A stretch of DNA of 64,000 nt from Denitrobaculum sp965225735 (GTDB lineage: Bacteria > Pseudomonadota > Alphaproteobacteria > Kiloniellales > Kiloniellaceae), in assembly GCA_965225735.1 (NCBI GenBank), contig CBDDBN010000028.1, positions 248,001 to 312,000 of the forward strand. Direction: 5' to 3'. The position numbers and the translations under genes are program-made. The notes beneath the pieces were generated by a model. It saw nothing but the letters and a program-made list of their open reading frames with translations, made no database searches and had not been told where the DNA came from. Below, piece after piece: positions 16,764-24,527 of this stretch (position 1 is the first letter of the stretch; each line of letters begins with the position of its first letter).

Positions 16764-17903
16764 TTAATCGGATAGCAGTTGACGCGACACGATCAGCCGC
16801 ATCACCTCGTTCGTGCCTTCAAGGATTTGGTGGACTCTGAGATCGCGCAGAATCCGCTCGATGGGAAAGTCGCGCAGATAACCGTAACCGCCATGCAGCT
16901 GCAGCGCCTCGTTGCAGACCTGAAAGCCCACATCGGTCGCAAAACGCTTGGCCATGGCGCAAAAGGCGGTCTTATCGGGGGCGTCGTCATCGAGCTTCTG
17001 AGCCGCGCGGTGGATCATCAAACGCGCGGCCTCCAGTTCGGTCGCCATATCGGCCAGCTTGAACTGCAGCGCCTGAAAGGCCGCCAGCGGCTTACCGAAC
17101 TGCTTGCGCTCTTTCATATAACCGCGGGCCGCTTCCATCGCCGTGCCCGCGCCACCGAGGGAACAGGCGGAGATGTTTATCCGGCCGCCGTCCAACCCCA
17201 TCATAGCGATCTTGAAGCCGTCACCTTCTTGCCCCAGGAGATTCGCCGCCGGCACCCTGGCGTTCTCAAAGATCACCATGGCGGTGGGCTGACTGTTCCA
17301 GCCCATCTTGCGCTCCTGGGCGCCAAAGGAAAGGCCAGGCGTGTCGCTCGGCACCACCAGGGTCGAGATACCACCCGCGCCCTCCCCGCCGGTGCGGCAC
17401 ATCACCACGTAGACGTCACTGCGGCCGCCGCCCGAGATAAAGGCCTTGGTGCCATTCAGCACATATTCGTCGCCGTCCCGATCGGCACGGGTTTTGAGTG
17501 CGGCCGCGTCGGAGCCGGCGCTGGGCTCGGTCAGGCAATAGCTGGCGAAGTGCTCCATTGACGTGAGCCGAGGCAGGAAGGCCCGGCGGGTGTCATCGCT
17601 GCCGAAGTGATCGATCATCCAGCAGGCCATGTTGTGGATCGAGATATAGGCCGCCGTTGAGGTGCAACCGCCTGCCAGCTCCTCGAAGATTACCGCTGCA
17701 TCCAGCCGTGAGAGACCGGAACCGCCCACATCGTCGCGCACATAGATGCCGCCGAAGCCGAGTGCTGCCGCCTTACGCAGCGTCTCTTCGGGAAAGATCT
17801 TTTCTTCGTCCCACTTCGCCGCCTGCGGCGCCATTTCGTTACGGGCGAAGTCCTGCGCCACATCGCGAAAGGCGCGCTGCTCTTCGGACAGATCGAACTC
17901 CAA
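16764..17903 (-). CDS. Acyl-CoA dehydrogenase, probably isobutyryl-CoA dehydrogenase (379 aa)
   Basis: An FAD enzyme that oxidises short branched acyl-CoA and passes electrons to ETF. Standard acyl-CoA dehydrogenase blocks are present: the N-terminal helical domain, YCLTEPSAGSDAAALKTRA, the beta domain, and the C-terminal QLHGGYGYLRDFPIERILRDLR with the catalytic glutamate in ILEGTNEVMRLIV. Position directly before HIBCH and mmsB points to isobutyryl-CoA as substrate. The start codon is TTG (17903), preceded by GGGAG; no ATG fits the family N-terminus MEFDLSEEQRAF. A perfect 16-bp palindrome lies 13 bp upstream. Confidence 0.9.
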   Translation of the reverse strand: MEFDLSEEQRAFRDVAQDFARNEMAPQAAKWDEEKIFPEETLRKAAALGFGGIYVRDDVGGSGLSRLDAAVIFEELAGGCTSTAAYISIHNMACWMIDHFGSDDTRRAFLPRLTSMEHFASYCLTEPSAGSDAAALKTRADRDGDEYVLNGTKAFISGGGRSDVYVVMCRTGGEGAGGISTLVVPSDTPGLSFGAQERKMGWNSQPTAMVIFENARVPAANLLGQEGDGFKIAMMGLDGGRINISACSLGGAGTAMEAARGYMKERKQFGKPLAAFQALQFKLADMATELEAARLMIHRAAQKLDDDAPDKTAFCAMAKRFATDVGFQVCNEALQLHGGYGYLRDFPIERILRDLRVHQILEGTNEVMRLIVSRQLLSD

Positions 17904-17915
17904 GGCTCACTTCTC

Positions 17916-17931
17916 CCTAACACTTGTTAGG
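17916..17931. promoter_or_regulatory. Perfect palindrome CCTAACA-CT-TGTTAGG before the valine operon
   Basis: A 7-2-7 perfect inverted repeat placed 13 bp upstream of the TTG start of the acyl-CoA dehydrogenase gene. Its size and symmetry suit a TetR- or GntR-type repressor operator. On the plus strand it is followed by TTTCTTTT, so a terminator role in that direction cannot be excluded, though no plus-strand gene ends here. Confidence 0.5.
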
Positions 17932-17986
17932 TTTCTTTTAACTGAGCCAACCGCCATCGTCCATCCGAAAGCGGTGACAGGTGATG

Positions 17987-18382
17987 TCACCCTTCTTTCC
18001 AGTTGGGATCTCTGAACTGCTGAATCTCGATCCGATAGCCGTTAGGATCCAGAAAAAGCGCGCCGTAGACTTTGAACTTCTCGCTGTAGGCCGGTTCACG
18101 TTCGAAGACGACGCCTTTCGTCTTCAGGCGTTCACACCAATCATCCACGTCAGAAACCACCAGCGAGACCGTCACGCCCACCGGCGACTTCGGCCGGTCC
18201 GCAATGTCGCAAACACCAAGATAGCTGCTCGGGCTGGTGCGGTAGATGTGGCAGCAACCTTGATCCAGAGCGAAAGGCAGCTCCATGACCTCGCTGTAGA
18301 ACTTCGACGTGGCTTCAAGATCGGTGGTGTAAACGAAGGTAATCTGCTGATCGGCGGTCTGTGGCACGGATGGATATCCCAC
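17987..18382 (-). CDS. VOC family (glyoxalase-like) protein (131 aa)
   Basis: A vicinal-oxygen-chelate fold protein, two beta-alpha-beta-beta-beta units: ITFVYTTDLEATSKFYSEVMELP at the N-terminus and VSLVVSDVDDWCERLKTKGVVF at the start of the second half, ending FLDPNGYRIEIQQF with the metal-ligand type Glu. Substrate unknown; such proteins include glyoxalases and extradiol-type enzymes. The start is a GTG at 18382 with no clear ribosome site, and it follows the SDR gene by 30 bp, so translation may depend on coupling. It precedes the valine genes on the same strand but is separated from them by the palindrome. Confidence 0.82.
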   Translation of the reverse strand: MGYPSVPQTADQQITFVYTTDLEATSKFYSEVMELPFALDQGCCHIYRTSPSSYLGVCDIADRPKSPVGVTVSLVVSDVDDWCERLKTKGVVFEREPAYSEKFKVYGALFLDPNGYRIEIQQFRDPNWKEG

Positions 18383-18412
18383 GGATGTTTTATCTTCAGC
18401 TCGGCAGCTGTT

Positions 18413-19174
18413 TCAGGTGCGTAAGGATGGCAGGCCGATCCCCGTCGCGGAAAAGCCGCCGTCCGCTGCTAGAACCTGTCCGGTGACATAGCTGGCTTCT
18501 TCGCTACAGAGAAACACGATGGCATTGGCGACCTCCGCCTCCTGCCCGTAGCGATTGAGCGGGATTACATCGTGATAGGCCGCGCGGATGTCCGGTGTAT
18601 GCACCGCCAAAGCCAGCTTGGTGTTCACCGGACCCGGCGCAACCGCATTGACGCGGATACCAAACTCGCCCAGTTCCACGGCCTGCTGCAGCGTCAGATG
18701 CGCCAGCGCCGCTTTGGAAGTGCCATAGGCTACCCGCAGCGTGCTGGCGCGCACACCGGAGATCGAGGTGATGTTGACGACCGCGCCGTGCGCCTTTGCC
18801 AGGGCCTCGGTCAAGGCCTGGGTCATAAGGAAAGGGCCATCCAGATTGGTCGCCATCACGCGGCGCCAGCGCTCGAAGCTGGTCTCCCGGATGGGGCCGA
18901 AATCGGCAACACCGGCGTTGTTGACCAGTGCGGCGAGTTCATCGGCGGATGCCAAGACTTCATCCCGGATCCGAGCAACCTGGTCAGGATCCGAAACGTC
19001 CGCCGTAATGGCGATCACACCGCTCAAATCCGCGGCAGCGCGCTCAAGTTCTTCCCCATCGATGTCCACCATCGCAACACGCCAGCCGCGCCCCAGCAGC
19101 AGCCGCGTCGTGGCCAGACCGATCCCGCGGGCCGCGCCCGTCACCAACGCTGTCTTTTTCGGACTTCCACTCAT
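18413..19174 (-). CDS. SDR family oxidoreductase (253 aa)
   Basis: A classical short-chain dehydrogenase: NAD(P)-binding TGAARGIGLATTRLL near residue 13, NNAGV at about 88, catalytic Ser in ITSISGVRAST and YGTSKAAL (Tyr-x3-Lys). The C-terminus (ASYVTGQVLAADGGFSATG) is typical of the FabG-like group. The VDIDGEEL segment after the second strand suggests NAD preference. Substrate unknown. It stands upstream of the VOC gene (30 bp gap) and downstream of the LysE-family gene. Confidence 0.88.
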   Translation of the reverse strand: MSGSPKKTALVTGAARGIGLATTRLLLGRGWRVAMVDIDGEELERAAADLSGVIAITADVSDPDQVARIRDEVLASADELAALVNNAGVADFGPIRETSFERWRRVMATNLDGPFLMTQALTEALAKAHGAVVNITSISGVRASTLRVAYGTSKAALAHLTLQQAVELGEFGIRVNAVAPGPVNTKLALAVHTPDIRAAYHDVIPLNRYGQEAEVANAIVFLCSEEASYVTGQVLAADGGFSATGIGLPSLRT

Positions 19175-19242
19175 GCCACACTTCCCAAGTTGCTTGCCTT
19201 CATCTTGCTGCCGCCCTTCGCTTGGCTATCGCTCACGACGCC

Positions 19243-19881
19243 TTAAGAGCGTCGTCCAGTCAGCAAGGTATGCAGACCAAGCCCCAGAAAGACAATCCCA
19301 CTGAAGTATTCAAATGGAGCCCCCTGCAACAAAGGGCCACTTAACCACCGCCGAAGCCCGCCGGCCAAAAGCGCGTAGCTGCCGTCGGTCATCAACGCCA
19401 GAGCCGCATAGAGCAGGCCAAGCAGCAGAATCTGCAGCGGCACAGCGCCCAACGCCGGATCGACGAACTGCGGCAGGAAAGCCAGGAAGAAAACCGCAAT
19501 CTTCGGATTAAGAATGCTCACCACAACCCCGTCGCGGAAGATCCTTGCGGCTGGCAGCGGCCTGGCAACTTTCACCGCTGTCATTTGAGCTTTGCGGGCG
19601 GAGAGAATGGCTTTCAGGCCCAGATAGATCAGATAGCCCGCACCCAACAGCCTGACGATCTCAAAGGCCGTGGCCGAGGTGAGAAGGATCGCCGAGAGCC
19701 CGGCAACCGCCGCCGCTACATGCGCCAGCACACCGACAGATAGCCCCGCCGCGGAAATCAGCCCGGCGCGGGTTCCCTGCCCCAGCGTCCGTGCCACGAC
19801 GTAGAAGACACCGGGCCCGGGCAGGACGAGAACGACCAGGGCGGCAGCGACAAAAGCCAAGAGCAAAGTGCCGTTCAACAT
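19243..19881 (-). CDS. LysE family translocator (212 aa)
   Basis: An inner-membrane exporter of the LysE/RhtB family, six hydrophobic segments. The first helix ends in the signature VLPGPGVFYVVARTLGQGTRAGLISAAGLSVG, and the conserved F-R-D-G-V-V-V-S-I-L-N-P-K segment (FRDGVVVSILNPKIAVFFLAF) is intact. Family members export amino acids or homoserine lactones; substrate not assignable here. It sits between two SDR genes on the same strand. Confidence 0.9.
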   Translation of the reverse strand: MLNGTLLLAFVAAALVVLVLPGPGVFYVVARTLGQGTRAGLISAAGLSVGVLAHVAAAVAGLSAILLTSATAFEIVRLLGAGYLIYLGLKAILSARKAQMTAVKVARPLPAARIFRDGVVVSILNPKIAVFFLAFLPQFVDPALGAVPLQILLLGLLYAALALMTDGSYALLAGGLRRWLSGPLLQGAPFEYFSGIVFLGLGLHTLLTGRRS

Positions 19882-19953
19882 TCGAAGCTCCGAAACAAAT
19901 CCCGGCGCAGACTACATTATTTTGCTGTTTTCATTCCGCAACTTTCTCCGTCG

Positions 19954-20712
19954 TCAGATCGAACCCGCCTCCACCATATAGTTGTTGGCGCTGCACATAG
20001 CCGCGTCGTCGGATGCCAGGAACACCACCATCCGCGCCACATAGACCGGTTCGATCAAATCCGGCAAGCACTGCCGCTTGCGGTGCGCTTCCAGGGCCTC
20101 TTCGGTGGCCCACAACGTCTTTTGCCGCTCGGTCATGATCCAGCCGGGCACGACCGTGTTCACCCGGATCCGGTGATCGCCCAGGTCGCGCGCCATGGTC
20201 CGCGTCAGGCCGTGTACCGCCGCCTTCGAGGTGGTATAGGCCGGGAAGCCACCGCCCGCCTCCCACCAGGAATTGGAGCCCATATTGATGATGGAGCCGC
20301 CGCCCGCTTCGATCATGCCGGGCGCGACGGCCTGGATCGCAAAGAACATGTGCCGAAGGTTTGTCGCCACGCGTTCATCGAAGTATTCCGCCGTGACGTC
20401 TTGCCAGGAATGCCGGTCGTCCCGCGCCGCGTTGTTGACCAGCACCGCCGCTGGACCGAGGCGTTCCTGCAATCGGGCGAAGGCCGCTTTGAGAGCGTCA
20501 ATGTCCCGTAGATCGCAGATTTCATAGACCACATCCTCGCCCAGTTCATCCGCGAGAGCCCCGCTGCCGTCCTCATCCAGGTCGATAAAACCGACCCGTG
20601 CCTTTTGTACCGCGAAGGCGCGCACGATCAGCTCGCCAATCCCGGACGCGCCGCCCGTCACGAACACGGTCTTGCCTTCAAGGCTAGGATAGATGGCAAA
20701 GCGATCGGTCAT
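19954..20712 (-). CDS. SDR family oxidoreductase (252 aa)
   Basis: A second classical short-chain dehydrogenase: TGGASGIGELIVRAF, VNNAARDD, catalytic Ser in NMGSNSWWEAGG and YTTSKAAVHGL. The middle motif (NMGSNSWWEAGGGFPAYTTSK) with Trp-Trp is less usual and resembles sugar dehydrogenases of the galactose/arabinose/xylose type. The ATG at 20712 follows GAGGTG; the in-frame TTG at 20724 is too near the site. A divergent aldo-keto reductase annotated by family as an aldose dehydrogenase starts 304 bp away, so both could act on sugars. Confidence 0.87.
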   Translation of the reverse strand: MTDRFAIYPSLEGKTVFVTGGASGIGELIVRAFAVQKARVGFIDLDEDGSGALADELGEDVVYEICDLRDIDALKAAFARLQERLGPAAVLVNNAARDDRHSWQDVTAEYFDERVATNLRHMFFAIQAVAPGMIEAGGGSIINMGSNSWWEAGGGFPAYTTSKAAVHGLTRTMARDLGDHRIRVNTVVPGWIMTERQKTLWATEEALEAHRKRQCLPDLIEPVYVARMVVFLASDDAAMCSANNYMVEAGSI

Positions 20713-20922
20713 GGTACACCTCAAGGTTCGGAAGCTGAAAAGGGATAAACGGCGCTGGATGGCCGACGCGGCTTAGTCTAGCCAAACCGCCATCACAAAG
20801 TCCCGGTGAAAAGATGGACCGCCAGAGCCATTTCAATCACGCTTTATTGAGGCTGCGCCTTGCTGTAAATCCTTTATAGCTTTGCAGTCGCATGCCTAGA
20901 GGCCACAGCTCAACGAATAACT

Positions 20923-20936
20923 ACCTGTCAACAGGT
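20923..20936. promoter_or_regulatory. Palindrome ACCTGT-CA-ACAGGT between divergent oxidoreductase genes
   Basis: A perfect 6-2-6 inverted repeat in the gap between the SDR (start 20712) and the aldo-keto reductase (start 21017), 81 bp from the latter. It is a candidate operator shared by both genes. No regulator gene is adjacent, so this is tentative. Confidence 0.35.
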
Positions 20937-21016
20937 TGATATACACCCGTTTTCCCGACAACTGCTTATCGCTCTGGCTTTAAGCAGCGAACCAAGTAAC
21001 AGTCAGGACAAGCCCA

Positions 21017-22021
21017 ATGCAGAAAAGAAAGATCGGCCAAACCGAGATTGAGGTCGACGTACTCGGGGTCGGCGGCGCGCCCTTTGGCGGAAACTTCGCG
21101 ACCTTGGATCGCTCAGACGCCGCCGCCATCCTGGAAACCGCGCTGGACGCCGGCATTTCTTATGTGGACACCGCGCCTTTCTATGGCTTCGGCCGCTCAG
21201 AACGCGTTGTCGGCGACCTGCTTCGTGGCAAGTCTTATGTGCTCTCCACAAAGGTCGGCCGCTTGCTCATGCCGGGTGCGGCGCCGGATCCCATGCTTTA
21301 CGGGATGATCGAACCCCTGCCCTTCCATCCGGTCTACGACTACAGCTACGACGGGGTCATGCGCTCGTTCGAGGCCAGTCTGCACCGCCTCGGCCTGGAC
21401 CGCATCGACATTCTTATGGTCCATGACATCGGCGAGTTTCAACACGGCGCGGAAGAGAACGCACGACACTTCGCCGATCTCAAGTCTGGCGGCGCTAAGG
21501 CCATGCATGAGCTCAAGGACTCCGGTCAGGTCGGCGCCATCGGCCTGGGCGTGAATGAAAAGGAAGTCTGCCTTGCCGCGCTCGACATCGGCCAATGGGA
21601 CGTCTTTCTGCTCGCCGGACGCTACACTCTGCTGGAACAGACACCGCTCAGCGATCTTTTCCCCGCCTGTCAGGCTGCGGGCACATCGATCATCTGCGGC
21701 GGCCCGTTCAATTCGGGTGTCCTGGTCGGGCGGGAAATGTGGAACTACGCAAAGGCGCCGGAAGACATCGTCGAGCGGGTCACAAAGCTCAAAGCCGTTG
21801 CGGAGGCCCACAGCGTGCCCCTGCCCGCCGCTGCTTTGCAATTCCCGATCGCGCACCCGGTCATCGCCAGTGTTATCCCCGGCTCCCGCTCCGCCGACGA
21901 GTTCGAGACCATCCTGGACTGGGCGAAGTCACCGATACCAGCCGACTTCTGGACAGATCTACAAGACAAGGGCCTGTTAGACCCGGACGCTCCGCTACCA
22001 ACGGAGAACCCTTACCTCTGA
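21017..22021 (+). CDS. Aldo/keto reductase, aldose dehydrogenase type (334 aa)
   Basis: A NAD(P)-dependent TIM-barrel oxidoreductase. The tetrad is visible: Asp and Tyr in YVDTAPFYGFGRSE, Lys in VLSTKVGRLL, His in DILMVHDIGE. The sequence start (MQKRKIGQTEIEVDVLGVGGAPFGG) and the WDVFLLAGRYTLLEQ and GGPFNSGVL segments resemble the D-threo-aldose 1-dehydrogenase / L-fucose dehydrogenase / pyridoxal dehydrogenase branch. It starts at the ATG at 21017 and converges on the nitrilase gene with a 24-bp gap. Confidence 0.88.
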   Translation: MQKRKIGQTEIEVDVLGVGGAPFGGNFATLDRSDAAAILETALDAGISYVDTAPFYGFGRSERVVGDLLRGKSYVLSTKVGRLLMPGAAPDPMLYGMIEPLPFHPVYDYSYDGVMRSFEASLHRLGLDRIDILMVHDIGEFQHGAEENARHFADLKSGGAKAMHELKDSGQVGAIGLGVNEKEVCLAALDIGQWDVFLLAGRYTLLEQTPLSDLFPACQAAGTSIICGGPFNSGVLVGREMWNYAKAPEDIVERVTKLKAVAEAHSVPLPAAALQFPIAHPVIASVIPGSRSADEFETILDWAKSPIPADFWTDLQDKGLLDPDAPLPTENPYL

Positions 22022-22045
22022 TCGGCAGGCCATCGTCGGTTCGCG

Positions 22046-22882
22046 TTAGAATGACGTGACGTCATCGCTTCGTTCGTCGCTTACCCGCTTGTCCTGATAG
22101 ATCTCGCCCAGACGCGCCTTTCGCCGCCAGGGGCGTGCGCGGCGCAACTCGATCTCCCAGCGCGGATCCTCAGGCTCGATTTCAAGTGTGGTTACCGACG
22201 GGCCGCCTGCCGGCCCTTCCGCGAGCACCTTGCCATTCGGCCCGGCGACCAGGCTGCTCACCTCCGCATGCCGTGGGTTCGCGGGAAGCGACAGGCTCAC
22301 CCAGAGTTTGTTCAAATGCGCGTGGGCTTGGGCCAGCAGCCGGTCGTCAGGCACATCGCTGTAGCTCGAAAGCAATACGACATCCGCGCCGGCCTCCTCA
22401 TAGCCGCGGAAGACCTCCGGAAAACTGATCTCGATACAGAGCGCGCAGCCGAAGTGGATGCCGTCGACCTCGAAGAGAACAGGTCGAAAGCCCGGCGTGA
22501 ACCAGTCGTTCACCTCGGAGTTGGAGAGAAAACGCTTATCGTAGCGGTCGTGCAGCCGGCCGTGATCGTCGATGACATAGAGACTGTTGTGCGGACGCGT
22601 TCCAGGCGAGAGCATGTGCGCGCCGCCCAGCACCGCCCAGATGCCCAATTCCCCGGCCAGCTTTGCGGTCGCCCCCAGCTCCTGCTGCAAGACGTGCCAG
22701 TCGACATCGGCCCAGTCCTTAATCTCACTCTTGCTGTAGCCGGACGCCGAGCCTTCGGGAAACTGAACCAGCCGCGCGCCCTGCTCCTTCGCGACACGCA
22801 TATGCGCGCGAATAACCTCCCCGTTCTTCCTGGGATCGGCAGTGATGGGGGTCTGGGCAACGGCTATTTTTGTGCGGGGCAT
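22046..22882 (-). CDS. Carbon-nitrogen hydrolase (nitrilase superfamily, 278 aa)
   Basis: An amidase of the nitrilase superfamily. The catalytic triad is visible: Glu in VQFPEGSASGY, Lys in HDRYDKRFLSNSE, Cys in FGCALCIEISFPEVF. These enzymes hydrolyse non-peptide C-N bonds (amides, N-carbamoyl compounds, ureides); the substrate cannot be told from the sequence. The ATG at 22882 directly abuts the TAA of the secreted protein upstream, so the two are translationally coupled. The C-terminus is unusually acidic/serine-rich (SDERSDDVTSF). Confidence 0.9.
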   Translation of the reverse strand: MPRTKIAVAQTPITADPRKNGEVIRAHMRVAKEQGARLVQFPEGSASGYSKSEIKDWADVDWHVLQQELGATAKLAGELGIWAVLGGAHMLSPGTRPHNSLYVIDDHGRLHDRYDKRFLSNSEVNDWFTPGFRPVLFEVDGIHFGCALCIEISFPEVFRGYEEAGADVVLLSSYSDVPDDRLLAQAHAHLNKLWVSLSLPANPRHAEVSSLVAGPNGKVLAEGPAGGPSVTTLEIEPEDPRWEIELRRARPWRRKARLGEIYQDKRVSDERSDDVTSF

Positions 22883-23752
22883 TTATTCAAAAATTTCGAA
22901 ACGGCCGTTGCGGTAGACAAACAGGCGATCGGTCAGCGGATAAGCTTCGACTTGGCTGGCTTCCGCGACAATTTCCTTCATGGACTGCAAACCTTCCGGA
23001 TCCTGGCTGCCGGTTACTATAAGGAAACCACGGGCCGGAACAGCCGCTACAATCTCCCCTTTCACTTCCAATTGTCCGCTTTCCCATAGACTGTCGAATA
23101 GGATGAGGCTGGTTTCGTAGTCGCCATTCAAGGAAAGTAAATAAACTCCATCGCCGCCTCGCGCTTGAAGTGGCGGCAGTAATGCTTTCAGATTTCCTAT
23201 GGCGCGCTCAAGCCGGTTCGCTTCATTAAAGCCTAATTCTTCTAAGTCCCGTTCACTAATAAAACGTATCGTCGTTTCCGCGTCTTCCGCGTAAACGACA
23301 ATAAGTTCAGAATTTAGAGCTTCATGCGCAGGATCTTCCCAATCATCGAGGTTTGCCCGGCGATCCAAAATCGATTGGCGCAGATCGACAATAAAATACT
23401 TGTCCTTTACGACTGGCACGATACGCGAAGCATCGAACGCGTGCTTTTCCTCGACCGCAGGTGAAACCCACGCAGAAGCATGAAGTTCAACCACTTCCTC
23501 TAGGTTGTCGGGATAAGCTTGATAGGTTTTGTACGCGTTATCGAGATAGACTTGTATCTCACCCCCGCCTGGCGTTTCGATCTCCAGGTGCAATGGCCCC
23601 GCGATCCGAACTTTTTGCTCGGGCGCCTTTTTCCGGAACTCATCCAACACCTTCTCTAAAAACGCATCCTCGGACATAAGTTTGTCCGCAACTGATGGGT
23701 TCGCCACCACAAAAGTGAGTAGAAACGCGATGATCCAAAAGCCTGTCCGCAT
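22883..23752 (-). CDS. Exported protein with a DUF1444-like domain (289 aa)
   Basis: A secreted or periplasmic protein: signal peptide in residues 1-22 (MRTGFWIIAFLLTFVVANPSVA). The mature part (SEDAFLEKVLDEFRKKAPEQK...EIETPGGGEIQVYLDNAY) recalls the DUF1444/YtpQ family, with two strand-rich halves and the pattern IVPVVKDKYFIVDLR; recalled, not searched. Function unknown. The ATG at 23752 is preferred because it begins the signal peptide; an in-frame start at 23782 would add ten residues. Base composition is lower in GC than the flanking genes. Its stop abuts the nitrilase start. Confidence 0.6.
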   Translation of the reverse strand: MRTGFWIIAFLLTFVVANPSVADKLMSEDAFLEKVLDEFRKKAPEQKVRIAGPLHLEIETPGGGEIQVYLDNAYKTYQAYPDNLEEVVELHASAWVSPAVEEKHAFDASRIVPVVKDKYFIVDLRQSILDRRANLDDWEDPAHEALNSELIVVYAEDAETTIRFISERDLEELGFNEANRLERAIGNLKALLPPLQARGGDGVYLLSLNGDYETSLILFDSLWESGQLEVKGEIVAAVPARGFLIVTGSQDPEGLQSMKEIVAEASQVEAYPLTDRLFVYRNGRFEIFE

Positions 23753-23867
23753 ATCCCAAGCCCGCCGATTGACTGCACGCAAAGATTGATCGCGCGAAGA
23801 GCCTCACCCTATGTTCGGTTTTAGTCAACCGTGAGATTTGGAAAAGCCTCGAAGAGCTGCTGCTGAG

Positions 23868-24182
23868 CTAACTCGCCCCGAGCCGCGCCAGTATCTCGCC
23901 GGGAATGCCGTAGTGCTTGATAGGCCCATCGTGTTTGGCGAAGCCACTCAGCTCACGCTGGATGAAATAGCCATAGACCGCCTCCGTCGCGGCCTGGAGA
24001 GCCGCGGGCCGCGTCACGTCGTTCTTGTCCAGCGCCCGCAAGGCCTTAAGCGTTTTTTCCACCTGTTCGCCGGCGCGTCCGAGCGCCGCCGCCTTTTCGC
24101 CGGCGATCTCGTAGTCGAGAACGCTCGCGCCCGTTTCGACATTCAGTCCCGGTGTGAGATTCTGTGGCAGGCGTAGCGACAT
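23868..24182 (-). CDS. DUF6665-like conserved protein (104 aa)
   Basis: A short cytoplasmic helical protein. The core VLDYEIAGEKAAALGRAGEQVEKTLKALRAL, then YGYFIQRELSGFAKHD and the end HYGIPGEILARLGAS, matches my memory of the alphaproteobacterial family DUF6665; no function is known. The ATG at 24182 follows a GGAGG box by 4 bases, which fixes the start; the longer open frame upstream (to 24452) runs antisense across the SAM-II riboswitch and is not coding. It overlaps the end of a possible 40-codon gene. Confidence 0.72.
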   Translation of the reverse strand: MSLRLPQNLTPGLNVETGASVLDYEIAGEKAAALGRAGEQVEKTLKALRALDKNDVTRPAALQAATEAVYGYFIQRELSGFAKHDGPIKHYGIPGEILARLGAS

Positions 24183-24265
24183 TCGACCTCCAGTTCGGCT
24201 CCGCGCGAACTGTCGTAACCAGCGCAGGCGCGCATGACAAGCGGCTTGAGCTGATCGTGATCCAT
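24143..24265 (-). CDS. Possible 40-residue leader gene overlapping the DUF6665 start
   Basis: ATG at 24265, stop at 24143. The peptide starts MDHDQLKPLVMRACAGYDSS and contains three cysteines and a basic, His-containing end (ACHRISHRD). GGAGG lies about 13 bases upstream, further than ideal. It overlaps the first 40 bases of the 104-aa gene in another frame and could couple its translation. Evidence is weak; it may be chance. Confidence 0.3.
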   Translation of the reverse strand: MDHDQLKPLVMRACAGYDSSRGAELEVECRYACHRISHRD

Positions 24266-24302
24266 CTTGACAAAATCCCTCCGACAGCGTTGGATGCCGT
24301 CC

Positions 24303-24358
24303 AGCGCCGATTTGAAGCACAGCTTGCGGGCGCTCTATAAATCCGGCTAAAGCGAGCG
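24303..24358 (+). promoter_or_regulatory. SAM-II riboswitch
   Basis: The segment shows the SAM-II pseudoknot layout: P1 arms AGCGCC (24303-24308) and GGCGCT (24329-24334), loop-1 GATTTG directly after the first arm (24309-24314), CTTGC at 24323-24327 just before the second arm, then ATAAA (24337-24341) and GCTAAA (24346-24351). The same order of GAUUU, UUGCAAG-like, AUAAA and GCUAAA elements is found in the structurally solved metX SAM-II RNA. It lies about 170 bases before metY on the same strand and is followed by a terminator, so S-adenosylmethionine should lower metY expression. Confidence 0.88.
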
Positions 24359-24363
24359 GATGT

Positions 24364-24400
24364 AACCGCCCAGCTACAGCTGCGGCGGTTTTTGTTTTAT
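24364..24400 (+). terminator. Terminator behind the SAM-II aptamer
   Basis: AACCGCC (24364-24370) pairs with GGCGGTT (24384-24390), with an inner CAGCT/AGCTG stem, followed by TTTTTGTTTTAT. It stands 6-12 bases after the riboswitch core, so it can act as the expression platform by transcription attenuation. Confidence 0.82.
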
Positions 24401-24527
24401 TATTGCGTGGAAGGCTCCTCAGATTTGAGAGATTCCGCGCCCGAAAAGACATTTGAAAGTGGCGCCTGACAGATAAGGCAACAGGCGCCTCAGTCCAAAG
24501 CCGAATACAGAGAGAGGAACTAGGCCC

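Noticed and set aside
22051..22065. Palindrome ATGACGT-G-ACGTCAT
   Set aside because: Falls in the last codons of the nitrilase gene at a convergent gene end; could be a small terminator stem but has no T-run.
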